Assembly: GCA_945860705.1 (NCBI GenBank)
Contig: CAMART010000002.1
Location: forward strand, 153,357 to 217,356
DNA length: 64,000 nt
Direction: 5' to 3'
From: Chitinophaga pinensis
GTDB taxonomy: Bacteria > Bacteroidota > Bacteroidia > Chitinophagales > CAMDFR01
Shown: positions 9,777 to 17,668 of the stretch, one piece after another
Numbering within the stretch: position 1 is the stretch's first letter
How the letters are laid out: every line of letters starts with the position of its first letter
The notes under the pieces: model-generated
Told to the model about the DNA's origin: nothing
Databases searched by the model: none
What the model saw: the letters and a program-made list of their open reading frames with translations, nothing else
Made by a program: the position numbers and the translations under genes

Positions 9777-10514
9777 TTATTTTTTTGTAGGGATATCAAA
9801 TTGAGAAAGGTCGACAGTTGAGTTAACTTCAATTTTGCTCAATTGAACTGGACCACCATCTTCATTACCATCTTCGTTTAAAGTTTGACTGGTATATGGA
9901 TACATGATACCATAACTAGTTTTTCTAAAATCTGAATATACCGTAATGTTTTTTTCTTCTTTTTCAGCTAAACGTACTTTTTCTTCTGTTTTGAGTATAT
10001 AAAATGATGTAGCATCTATATAATAATAAATCATATCACCAATGTTATTTGTTACTCTAATTTTATGTACTTCTACTCCATCAAAATCTTCAAGACCCAA
10101 ATATTCGGCAGTACATTTTTTCTCTTTATAATTAAATAATAAACCTTGTGGATCTGCACTTAATTTTATGCTTCTCAATCTATCTGCACTTAATGGATCA
10201 GTTTCACGCTTTCCTCCAAAAGGATTGTACGACCATCCATTGCTATCTTTTAGAGCTGTTTTGCTAGTCATACCTTGCCAAGAAAAATCTGAATAAGCAC
10301 CTAAAAAAGGTTTATTAGTATTGATATAATTTACGGGTGCTTGCATGCCTGGTCCCATCACGTATACACCTGTAGATTTTATAGAAGTTACTTTTGACCA
10401 GAGCGCTCTACCTCCAGTTGCTTCAATATTTTTATTGATGATTTCGTCTACGCTTTGAGCATTCAAACCCATCCAAAAAGAGATTAAAAAAACAGTTAGA
10501 ATATTTTTTATCAT
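9777..10514 (-). CDS. LolA-like outer-membrane lipoprotein-sorting-type protein
   Basis: 245 residues with a signal peptide ending near GLNAQ. The mature sequence (IINKNIEATGGRALWSKVTSIKSTG, YYIDATSFYILKTEEKV, TVYSDFRKTSYGIMYPY) has the pattern of Bacteroidota LolA/LppX-like beta-barrel half-cup proteins, which carry hydrophobic cargo across the periplasm. The true substrate is not predictable. It is the first gene of a two-gene unit with the BNR-repeat protein. Confidence 0.7.
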   Translation of the reverse strand: MIKNILTVFLISFWMGLNAQSVDEIINKNIEATGGRALWSKVTSIKSTGVYVMGPGMQAPVNYINTNKPFLGAYSDFSWQGMTSKTALKDSNGWSYNPFGGKRETDPLSADRLRSIKLSADPQGLLFNYKEKKCTAEYLGLEDFDGVEVHKIRVTNNIGDMIYYYIDATSFYILKTEEKVRLAEKEEKNITVYSDFRKTSYGIMYPYTSQTLNEDGNEDGGPVQLSKIEVNSTVDLSQFDIPTKK

Positions 10515-10568
10515 ATGATTACATATTATTTAAAATTAAAATTAGTTGATTATTTCTTAAAAACAAAA

Positions 10569-10598
10569 AAGCAGCCTTGTAATGATACAAGACTGCTT
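10569..10598 (-). terminator. Rho-independent terminator of the beta-helix gene
   Basis: AAGCAG-x-CTTGTA / TACAAG-x-CTGCTT arms with an ATGA-type loop; read on the minus strand the hairpin is followed by TTTTTTGTTTTT. It lies 25 bases past the stop of the gene ending at 10623. Confidence 0.9.
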
Positions 10599-10622
10599 AT
10601 GATGAGAAAACTATTTACTAAA

Positions 10623-12233
10623 TTATTCTACTACTAATTTGTATGTAGCTGTATTATTATCAGACAATACATTTACGATGTATAATCCTCTTTGAAGATT
10701 TGCAGTATTGATAGCTACTGAGTTAGAACCAGCATTCATAGTGCCATCAAATAAATTTGTAATCACTCTACCATTGATATCTAATAAATTGATATTCATA
10801 TTTACATTTTTATCATTATTGATATTCAAAGAAGTTAAACCATTTGAAGGATTTGGGTAGATAGAAATCGAAGCTACATTTGGTATATTTACAACTGAAG
10901 TGTATGGAGAGTTTTGAGGATCAAAGTTTGTCCAACAATCCATCCAGTTAGTAGTACCAAAAGCACCTCTGTAAGTTCCTGTTTTGTCAAAGAAAGTACT
11001 ACTTAAGTTTGAAGCTGTATAGCTAGCACCAGTCAAAAGTGGAGAACCAGAAGCAGGCATTGCGTTCACATTACTTAAGTTGAAAGGATCTGTAAGCATA
11101 GCACCAGTAGCTGCAGCATAGAATGTATTAGCGTTTGGAGTAGAAGGAACAAAAGTAGAATCAAAAGCAGCTGCATGATTTACATTACATCCTGCCCATA
11201 CATTATTTTTTATTTCTGCAGTACCAGATGTAAAGTTTGCTTGAGTAGTAGAACTTTCAATAAATTCACCTATTGGCCATCCCATTACTACTGAATTGTA
11301 TACTGAAAGATTTGATCTTTTTCTGATATGCATACCTCTTTTGAAGTAAGATGCTACAGGAGTTGTCAATGTAGCTTTAGGTCCTATTAAAGTAACATTA
11401 CTAAATACTGGGCTAGTTAATGGTGTATTTGCAGTACCAGAACCGTCATTATCAGATTCAAAACCATTAGATGCACCAGCTACGTCATAGTAAGAAGAAT
11501 CTCTTACCGCTAATAAAAATTGACATTTTCCAGAATATCCAAAATCAGTGTCAAAATCATCATCTGTAGTACCAATTGCTACTAAGTATTTTGCATTTAC
11601 AGTACCACCGAAAAACTCATAACTATCGTCGCCACTATATGATACTTGTATGTGATCTACTACTGTACCAGAACCTACTCCACCAAAAGTAATACCATTG
11701 ATTTCGTTATTGGTTACAAAAGCAATACCAGGGTATTCAATTCTAATGTATTGTAAAGTTCCAGAACTTTCTGTTGCATTAGTTCCACCATACTTTCCAT
11801 CACCTGCAGAATTATCTACACCACCTTCTATTACTCCACGGATAGAATTACCCAATGAATCTTTTAAATTGATAGGCGCATTTCCTAATATAATTACCCC
11901 ACCCCAATCACCTGGTTCTCTGTTATCTACTGGTTGGTTAGATGTAAAAACGATTGGATTACAGTTAGTACCTACAGCATTTATTTTACCTGTAGAAGTA
12001 ATAATCAAAGTACCTTTAGTTGTTTTATCACCTTTAATAAGTGTACCTTCATTGATAGTAAGAGTAGCACCACTTTTTACATATACAAATCCTGAAAGGA
12101 TATAGACGTTGTCACTTGTCCATGTAGTGTTAGTAGTAATATCACCACTTACAGTGATAGTAGATGCAAATAAGCTAGAACTTAGTAATAATATACTAAG
12201 AGCAAAAATTAGTTTTTGTACTGGTTTTTTCAT
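10623..12233 (-). CDS. T9SS-secreted beta-helix-like protein divergent to TonB receptor
   Basis: 536 residues: signal peptide (MKKPVQKLIFALSILLLSSSLFA), then a domain starting with a laddered pattern (VYVKSGATLTINEGTLIKGD, GTLIITSTGKINAVG, IVFTSNQ, WGGVIILGNAP) suggesting a right-handed beta-helix, an Asp-rich stretch (ATIGTTDDDFDTDFG region), and a C-terminal T9SS type A sorting domain (SISIYPNPSNGLTSLNI ... GLYIVNVLSDNNTATYKLVVE). Proteins of this architecture are common next to TonB receptors in this phylum; the function is not established to my knowledge. Here it faces the TonB receptor across a 197-bp shared promoter, which suggests co-regulation and a joint role in capturing a nutrient at the surface. 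Confidence 0.85.
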   Translation of the reverse strand: MKKPVQKLIFALSILLLSSSLFASTITVSGDITTNTTWTSDNVYILSGFVYVKSGATLTINEGTLIKGDKTTKGTLIITSTGKINAVGTNCNPIVFTSNQPVDNREPGDWGGVIILGNAPINLKDSLGNSIRGVIEGGVDNSAGDGKYGGTNATESSGTLQYIRIEYPGIAFVTNNEINGITFGGVGSGTVVDHIQVSYSGDDSYEFFGGTVNAKYLVAIGTTDDDFDTDFGYSGKCQFLLAVRDSSYYDVAGASNGFESDNDGSGTANTPLTSPVFSNVTLIGPKATLTTPVASYFKRGMHIRKRSNLSVYNSVVMGWPIGEFIESSTTQANFTSGTAEIKNNVWAGCNVNHAAAFDSTFVPSTPNANTFYAAATGAMLTDPFNLSNVNAMPASGSPLLTGASYTASNLSSTFFDKTGTYRGAFGTTNWMDCWTNFDPQNSPYTSVVNIPNVASISIYPNPSNGLTSLNINNDKNVNMNINLLDINGRVITNLFDGTMNAGSNSVAINTANLQRGLYIVNVLSDNNTATYKLVVE

Positions 12234-12289
12234 ATTTTTTTTATTTAAAATTTGTACTGCAAAAGAATAACTACTATATTAGTTTAGAT

Positions 12290-12384
12290 TTACTTTAATG
12301 TTAAGATTATATTAAATAATATAAAAGCACATTGTATACCAGAATTAAATTAATACTTAACAATAAGTTAACATTGGCTTAAGT
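12290..12384. promoter_or_regulatory. Phased TTAA hexamers, candidate PhoB/PhoP-type operator
   Basis: Between the divergent genes lie TTAACA (12357), TTAACA (12368) and TTAAGT (12379), separated by exactly 5 bases each, i.e. an 11-bp period; TTAAAT at 12345 precedes at 12 bp. A second group is TTACTT (12290), TTAAGA (12301), TTAAAT (12312), again at 11 bp. Direct hexamer repeats at 11-bp steps are the known layout of PhoP/PhoB boxes (TTAACA-type in Bacillus). The downstream genes encode a PhoB/PhoR-like pair. In AT-rich DNA isolated TTAA is frequent, so the spacing is the real evidence. Confidence 0.5.
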
Positions 12385-12404
12385 AATAGTTTTTATTTGA
12401 CATA

Positions 12405-12412
12405 TAGTTTTG
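12405..12412 (+). promoter_or_regulatory. -7 promoter element for TonB receptor operon
   Basis: TAGTTTTG matches the Bacteroidota TAnnTTTG -7 element, 18 bases before the ATG at 12431 and directly after the phased hexamers. No TTG is seen at the usual -33 distance, consistent with an activator-dependent promoter. Confidence 0.5.
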
Positions 12413-12430
12413 TACTTAATATAAACCATT

Positions 12431-15232
12431 ATGAAGAGAATATTAATATTATTAGTTTTAATTACAAGTTTATTTATAGTAAAAGCTGGTACAGGAACTA
12501 TTTCAGGAAAAATAATAGATGCTAAAAATAGTGAAACTTTGATAGGCGCTACAGTAATCATAGAGGGAACTACTACAGGTGCTGCATCAGACATAGAAGG
12601 AAACTTCGTATTGAAAAATTTAGAGGAGAAGACTTATACCTTAGTAGTAAGATATGTAGGATATGAGGAAAAAAAGGAAGCAAATATAATTGTTAAAAAT
12701 GGTGAAGTAACAAACGTAACTATACTTATGAATAGTATAGAGAATACTCTAGGGCCAGTGACAGTAACAGCAAAAGTAAGCAAAGACAATACTTCTGCAA
12801 TTATCACTATGCAAAAAAATAGTTCTACTATATCTAGTGGTATCAGTGGCGAAGAAATAAAAAGATCACCAGATAGAAATTCGAGTGAAGTAATAAAAAG
12901 AGTAAGTGGTGCTACTATTCAAGACAATAAATATGCTATCATCAGAGGATTGAGTGATAGATACAATTATGCCATGGTGAATGGAGCAGTACTCCCAAGT
13001 ACAGAGCCAGATAGAAAAACATTTTCATTTGATATTTTTCCTTCCAATTTGTTAGATAATATTATTATTACTAAAACTGCTCAGGCAGATTTGCCGGCAG
13101 AATTTGCCGGCGGTATAATACAATTAAATACTAGAGATGTACCAGAACAAAGTTTTTTTAATTTCACAATAGCACAAAATTTTATTGAGAACTCAAGTTT
13201 TAAACCATACTATAGTTACAAAGGAAGCAAAACGGACTTTCTAGGTGTAGACAGAAACTTTAGAGCACTTCCAAGTTCTTTCCCATCGGCAGATACAGTG
13301 GTAGCAGGTAGTAGAGACCAACGATTTGCCTATGCAAAAACATTGAAAAATGATTGGGGTTTACAAAAAAAGAAAATGGCCTACCCTGGTCAGAGTTTTC
13401 AACTAAGTGGAGGTTATACAAAAGAATTTAAAAAATTGAAATTTGGTGCGGTTGCATCATTTAGTTATTCAAATACTATAAGAATAGTAGAACAAGAGAG
13501 ATATGATTTTTTAGATGATGGTACGCCATTATTTGCTTTTACAGATCAGGTATATAGCAATCCAGTATCGATAGGTTCTTTATTAAATTTGAGCGCGATT
13601 ATTAATAATAATCATAAGTTATTTTTTAAGAATACATTTAATATAAATTCAAATGATGTTACAACATTAAGAACTGGGAAAAATTTTGATGCACTTAGAG
13701 ATTTTCAAAAAAACTCTATGGAGTTTTTTAGTACCATGTTATACAATGGACAGCTTGGTGGTGAACATGTATTTGGAGAAAGAAAAATAAAACTAAAATG
13801 GATGGGAGGCTACTCTTATGTAAATAGAGATCAACCAAACACTAGAAGAATGTCTTACTCTAAAGATTATAATGATGCTACAGATACTACATATACTGCA
13901 GATATTGCAAACCAAGTAAATATAGGATTAGGAGGTATGTTCTTTTCGCAACTAAAAGAAAACATATATAATGGAGGTGCAGATTTGACGGTGCCATTTA
14001 AAATACAAGAACAAAAACAAAGTATCAAAGCGGGTGTATATATTCAAGAAAAAAGAAGAGATTTTGAAGCAAGAGTATTGGGTTATACAATAGCAAGATC
14101 AAGCAGATTTGATAGAAGCTTATTGGATTTGCCACAAGATCAGATTTTTGATACTTCAAACATCAATCAAAGTGGATTTAATATAGCAGAAATAACAAAT
14201 AAAAGCGATAAATATAAAGCTTCATCTAGTTTGTATGCAGGTTATTTAATGGCAGAGAGTAATATTAAAAATAAATTAAAACTTGTATACGGAGTAAGGT
14301 TAGAATATTTTAGACAAAAATTAAATTCATTTAATTATAGTGGTGACTCTGTAAATATAGATAGAAAAGAATTGTCTATACTTCCATCTATCAACGCTAT
14401 ATATTCATTGAGTGAAAAATCAAATCTAAGATTGTCATACTCTATGACTGTTGCTAGACCTGAGTTTAGAGAGATTTCTCCTTTTTCGTTCTATGATTTT
14501 GCTACTACATTTACAGTAGTTGGTTTTGATTCAATTAAACAAACATCCATACATAATGTGGATTTGAGATATGAGTATTTTTTTGGCAAAGGTCAGATGA
14601 TAGCAGGTACGGTATACTATAAATATTTTAAAAATCCTATTGAACAAATCGTAACAGCAAAAGCAGGAGATTATACTATATTTTCGTATGACAATGCTCC
14701 ACTTGCGCACAATGTTGGTGCAGAAATAGAATTTAGAAAGAATTTAGATTTTTTAAATAACCTAAAAAATTGGGGACATTGGGATGACTTTACATTTAGT
14801 GCAAATTTTGCATATATTTATTCTAGAATAGACTTAACAGGCTCAAATACTGCGGGTGCACTCAAAAGAAGCTTACAAGGTCAGTCACCATATGTGTTGA
14901 ATTTAGGTTTTACATACAGACAACCAAAATTAGATTTGAGTTTTACGGTTTTGTATAATCAAATAGGAAAAAGACTAAGTGTTGTAGGTACATCAGTTTA
15001 CGCAGATTTAATGGAAAATTCAAGACCATTATTAGATTTGCAAATAAGCAAAAAAGTATTTAAAAATGGAGTTGTTAAATTTACCATGTCAGATTTAATA
15101 GCAAAACCAAGTTATCTTTATCAAAATAATGATGGAAAACAAAAATTTGATAAAAATAGGGATACGATAATAAACAAAAACATGAATTATAGAAGTTATA
15201 ATATTTCATTTACATATACCTTTAAAAAATAA
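12431..15232 (+). CDS. TonB-dependent outer-membrane receptor
   Basis: 933 residues. Signal peptide to about residue 19; carboxypeptidase-regulatory-like domain about 22-110 (GTISGKIIDAKNSETLIGAT ... VGYEEKKEA); plug domain about 125-235 (IKRSPDRNSSEVIKRVSGAT, IIRGLSDRYNYAMVNG, AEFAGGIIQLNTRDVPE); then a beta-barrel ending in NISFTYTFKK. It should import a substrate across the outer membrane using TonB energy. The stop is 6 bases before the response regulator, so receptor, regulator and kinase form an operon. The regulator type and the phased operator suggest phosphate or an organophosphate as substrate, but this is inference. Confidence 0.9.
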   Translation: MKRILILLVLITSLFIVKAGTGTISGKIIDAKNSETLIGATVIIEGTTTGAASDIEGNFVLKNLEEKTYTLVVRYVGYEEKKEANIIVKNGEVTNVTILMNSIENTLGPVTVTAKVSKDNTSAIITMQKNSSTISSGISGEEIKRSPDRNSSEVIKRVSGATIQDNKYAIIRGLSDRYNYAMVNGAVLPSTEPDRKTFSFDIFPSNLLDNIIITKTAQADLPAEFAGGIIQLNTRDVPEQSFFNFTIAQNFIENSSFKPYYSYKGSKTDFLGVDRNFRALPSSFPSADTVVAGSRDQRFAYAKTLKNDWGLQKKKMAYPGQSFQLSGGYTKEFKKLKFGAVASFSYSNTIRIVEQERYDFLDDGTPLFAFTDQVYSNPVSIGSLLNLSAIINNNHKLFFKNTFNINSNDVTTLRTGKNFDALRDFQKNSMEFFSTMLYNGQLGGEHVFGERKIKLKWMGGYSYVNRDQPNTRRMSYSKDYNDATDTTYTADIANQVNIGLGGMFFSQLKENIYNGGADLTVPFKIQEQKQSIKAGVYIQEKRRDFEARVLGYTIARSSRFDRSLLDLPQDQIFDTSNINQSGFNIAEITNKSDKYKASSSLYAGYLMAESNIKNKLKLVYGVRLEYFRQKLNSFNYSGDSVNIDRKELSILPSINAIYSLSEKSNLRLSYSMTVARPEFREISPFSFYDFATTFTVVGFDSIKQTSIHNVDLRYEYFFGKGQMIAGTVYYKYFKNPIEQIVTAKAGDYTIFSYDNAPLAHNVGAEIEFRKNLDFLNNLKNWGHWDDFTFSANFAYIYSRIDLTGSNTAGALKRSLQGQSPYVLNLGFTYRQPKLDLSFTVLYNQIGKRLSVVGTSVYADLMENSRPLLDLQISKKVFKNGVVKFTMSDLIAKPSYLYQNNDGKQKFDKNRDTIINKNMNYRSYNISFTYTFKK

Positions 15233-15238
15233 AAAATT

Positions 15239-15916
15239 ATGAGTAGAAGTGTTATAAAAATACTGTTAGTGGATGATGAACCAGATGTAATTGAATTTAT
15301 GAGTTATAACCTTAAAAAAGAAGGATACTCAATATTTAGTGCATCAAATGGTAAAGATGGGATAGAGTTAGCAAAAAAAATTAATCCAGATCTTATTGTA
15401 CTAGATGTGATGATGCCAGAAATGGATGGAATGGCTACCTGTAGAGCTCTAAGAAGCTTAGAACAATTTAAAAGTACCTTGATTATTTTTCTAACTGCAA
15501 GAGATGAGGAGTATTCACAAATAAGTGGTTTTGATGCAGGAGCTGATGATTATGTAACTAAACCAGTAAAACCGAGAATATTTTTGAGTAGATTGCAAGC
15601 ATTGCTTAGAAGGAGTGATACATCAAAAAAACAACTCAACGTAAAAATTGGCGATATTGAAATAGATCCTGAAAAATATCTTGTATACAAAGGTACTGAG
15701 ACTATAGAGCTTCCTAAAAAAGAATTTTTATTATTACAACTCTTGATGTCAAAACCTGGAAGAGTATTTAATAGAGAAGAAATAATGAGTAGAGTATGGG
15801 GCAACGAAAGTATAGTAGGAGATAGAACTATAGATGTACATATAAGAAAACTAAGAGAAAAACTCGGTGATGAGATAATAAAAACAATGAAAGGAGTTGG
15901 TTATAAATTTGACTAG
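15239..15916 (+). CDS. OmpR/PhoB-family response regulator
   Basis: 225 residues. Receiver domain 1-122 with acidic pocket D12/D13, phospho-acceptor D56 (LIVLDVMMP), T86 and K108 (YVTKPVKP), all intact. Winged-helix DNA-binding domain about 130-225 (LPKKEFLLLQLLMSKPGRVFNREEI, DRTIDVHIRKLREKLG). It most resembles the PhoB/PhoP branch. It should be phosphorylated by the kinase encoded 27 bases downstream and is a natural candidate to bind the 11-bp phased repeats at 12290-12384. Confidence 0.92.
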   Translation: MSRSVIKILLVDDEPDVIEFMSYNLKKEGYSIFSASNGKDGIELAKKINPDLIVLDVMMPEMDGMATCRALRSLEQFKSTLIIFLTARDEEYSQISGFDAGADDYVTKPVKPRIFLSRLQALLRRSDTSKKQLNVKIGDIEIDPEKYLVYKGTETIELPKKEFLLLQLLMSKPGRVFNREEIMSRVWGNESIVGDRTIDVHIRKLREKLGDEIIKTMKGVGYKFD

Positions 15917-15943
15917 ACTTAAATGTTGTTGTAGTTTTATAGT

Positions 15944-16990
15944 ATGAATAATTGGTCGGTTAGAAAAATAGCATTAGTAATTGCATTAGTAATTTTTGTA
16001 CTCTTGTTTGCAATGTTGTTTTCATTTGAATTGTTTTATAAATTTAAAGTCAATTTTTTAGTATATCTATCCATTTCTCTTATAGTTGCTCTTACAGTTT
16101 ATATAGGTATAGATTACTATATTGGAAATGTGGTTTTTGAACGTATAAAACTTATTTATAAAATGATTAGTTCAAATAAGTCTGAAAAAAATATGCTCAG
16201 AGATGCACTCGATACAGATAAGAATTTTTTAGATAGAGTACAACAAGAAGTAGATGAATATGAGAACAAACAGCTAGTACAAATAGAACAAATGTATGCA
16301 ATGGAAAAATATAGAAAAGATTTTTTAGGAAATGTATCTCATGAGTTGAAAACTCCTATTTTCAATATTCAAGGATATATTGAAACATTACTAGATGGTG
16401 CTGTAGACGACCCTACAATCAATAAGCAATATTTATTAAAAGCTGCTTCAAATGTAGAAAGACTAAATTTTATTGTGCAAGATTTACTTGAGCTCTCTCA
16501 ATATGAAACTGGTGAAATGCTGCTCGAAATGACCAGATTTGATATTAATTTTTTAGTTAAAGAAATATATGATTCTTTTGAAATAAAAGCCAAAGAAAAA
16601 AATGTAAAACTTGGTTTCAAAAAAGGAAGTGATAGAGAAGTTTTTATTCATGCAGATAAAGATAAAATCACTCAAGTATTTAATAATTTAATTGTCAATG
16701 CAATTAATTATGGAAATAGAGATGGAGAAGTTAATATTGGATTTTTTGATATAGAAGATAATATACTAATAGAAGTAAGTGACGATGGATATGGTATAGC
16801 AGAGGAGCACTTACCAAGACTATTTGAGCGATTCTATAGAGTAGATGCACATAGGTCTAGAAGTGAAGGAGGTACTGGTTTAGGGTTGGCTATAGTGAAG
16901 CACATACTAGAAGCACATGGTCAGACAATAAGTGTGCGAAGTACTATAGGTAAAGGTTCTACCTTTTGGTTCTTGCTTAAGAAAGCATAA
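15944..16990 (+). CDS. PhoR-like sensor histidine kinase
   Basis: 348 residues. Two membrane helices at about 8-31 and 37-60 leave only a ~6-residue outer loop, so there is no periplasmic sensor domain, as in PhoR kinases that read the state of the Pst/PhoU system. The linker (60-120) is helical; no PAS fold is obvious, unlike E. coli PhoR. HisKA has H133 (FLGNVSHELKTP); the HATPase has the N box (NNLIVNAINYG), G1 (DDGYGIAEEHLPRLF), F box (ERFYRVDAHR) and G2 (GGTGLGLAIVKHIL). It is the last gene of the operon; a strong hairpin follows at 17111. Confidence 0.9.
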   Translation: MNNWSVRKIALVIALVIFVLLFAMLFSFELFYKFKVNFLVYLSISLIVALTVYIGIDYYIGNVVFERIKLIYKMISSNKSEKNMLRDALDTDKNFLDRVQQEVDEYENKQLVQIEQMYAMEKYRKDFLGNVSHELKTPIFNIQGYIETLLDGAVDDPTINKQYLLKAASNVERLNFIVQDLLELSQYETGEMLLEMTRFDINFLVKEIYDSFEIKAKEKNVKLGFKKGSDREVFIHADKDKITQVFNNLIVNAINYGNRDGEVNIGFFDIEDNILIEVSDDGYGIAEEHLPRLFERFYRVDAHRSRSEGGTGLGLAIVKHILEAHGQTISVRSTIGKGSTFWFLLKKA

Positions 16991-17110
16991 AGAGTAATCT
17001 AAAAAACACAACACAAAAATAACATAAGAATAATAATTACATTTCATAGATACTTCATCTTTGTATCGGTTTAGTAATTAATAGTTCTTATTTGGTTTGT
17101 AATAGTTAAT

Positions 17111-17145
17111 AAAAAAAGAGTTGCCATTTATTGGCAACTCTTTTT
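17111..17145 (+). terminator. Bidirectional rho-independent terminator
   Basis: GAGTTGCCA (17118-17126), 5-nt loop, TGGCAACTC (17132-17140), with an A-run before and TTTTT after. It can end the two-component operon on the plus strand. Confidence 0.9.
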
Positions 17146-17243
17146 ATTTATAAAACCCAATTCAGCATTAAAAAATGCTAAACGATTAAGAAGTTATAAA
17201 TCACTATTTTTCAAATATTGATAACAACTTCTAAATCGGGGTA

Positions 17244-17313
17244 AACTCAACTAACACGCTAGAATTCTCGTCCCGAAGTTTCGGGACTCAAATCCTATCG
17301 CGTAATTTGAGTT
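17244..17313. repeat. Nested palindromic element, possible degenerate tRNA-like remnant
   Basis: Outer arms AACTCAA (17244-17250) and TTGAGTT (17307-17313) enclose an 18-nt palindrome GTCCCGAAGTTTCGGGAC (17270-17287) with 8-bp arms. The flanks (ACACGCTAGAATTCTCG and ACTCAAATCCTATCGCG) loosely recall the anticodon and T arms of a Leu/Ser-type tRNA, but no cloverleaf can be completed. The palindrome shares its layout with one inside the broken tRNA-Phe copy at 56562-56579. Confidence 0.35.
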
Positions 17314-17317
17314 AAAA

Positions 17318-17581
17318 TTATTTTTTAGATTTTTCTATTGGTTTATTAGCAACTTTATTTTGAGCAGCTTTTTTTGTGTTTGCTTTTTTTGCTACTGGCT
17401 TAATGATTGGAGTTTTTACAGCAACTATTTTTTTAAGCGTTTCTTTCTTTTTTTCTTTCTCTAGTTTAGCTGTTTCTTTTTCTTTCTTTTTCAGCTTCTT
17501 TTTGATTTCATTCCATTCGTCTATCAGCACAATTACACCTAATTTTTTACCTTTATTGTCGTAGATAAATTGCTTTTTCAT
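17318..17581 (-). CDS. Small Lys-rich basic protein with antitoxin-like N-terminus
   Basis: 87 residues. The first ~30 (KKQFIYDNKGKKLGVIVLID, then EWNEIKKKL) resemble the compact beta-strand/helix start of small Phd/YefM-like or related antitoxin-type proteins. The rest is an extended Lys/Ala/Glu tail (KEKETAKLEKEKKKE ... KKAAQNKVANKPIEKSKK) like histone H1-type tails, likely to bind nucleic acid. No toxin gene is adjacent. Function unknown. Composition is biased, but the start is well placed after an AT-rich leader. Confidence 0.55.
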   Translation of the reverse strand: MKKQFIYDNKGKKLGVIVLIDEWNEIKKKLKKKEKETAKLEKEKKKETLKKIVAVKTPIIKPVAKKANTKKAAQNKVANKPIEKSKK

Positions 17582-17668
17582 ATTTATATTTTTAGTATGT
17601 TGCTAAATAAGTACATTTATATTAAATAAACATTACATAATTATTAAAAAATTATGCATAATAAATAT

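Larger units (their letters stand above)
16991..17317. other. Intergenic stretch with terminator and a nested palindromic element
   Basis: No gene is seen. It holds a terminator hairpin (17111-17145) and, from 17185 to 17313, a series of inverted repeats described separately. Confidence 0.6.
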
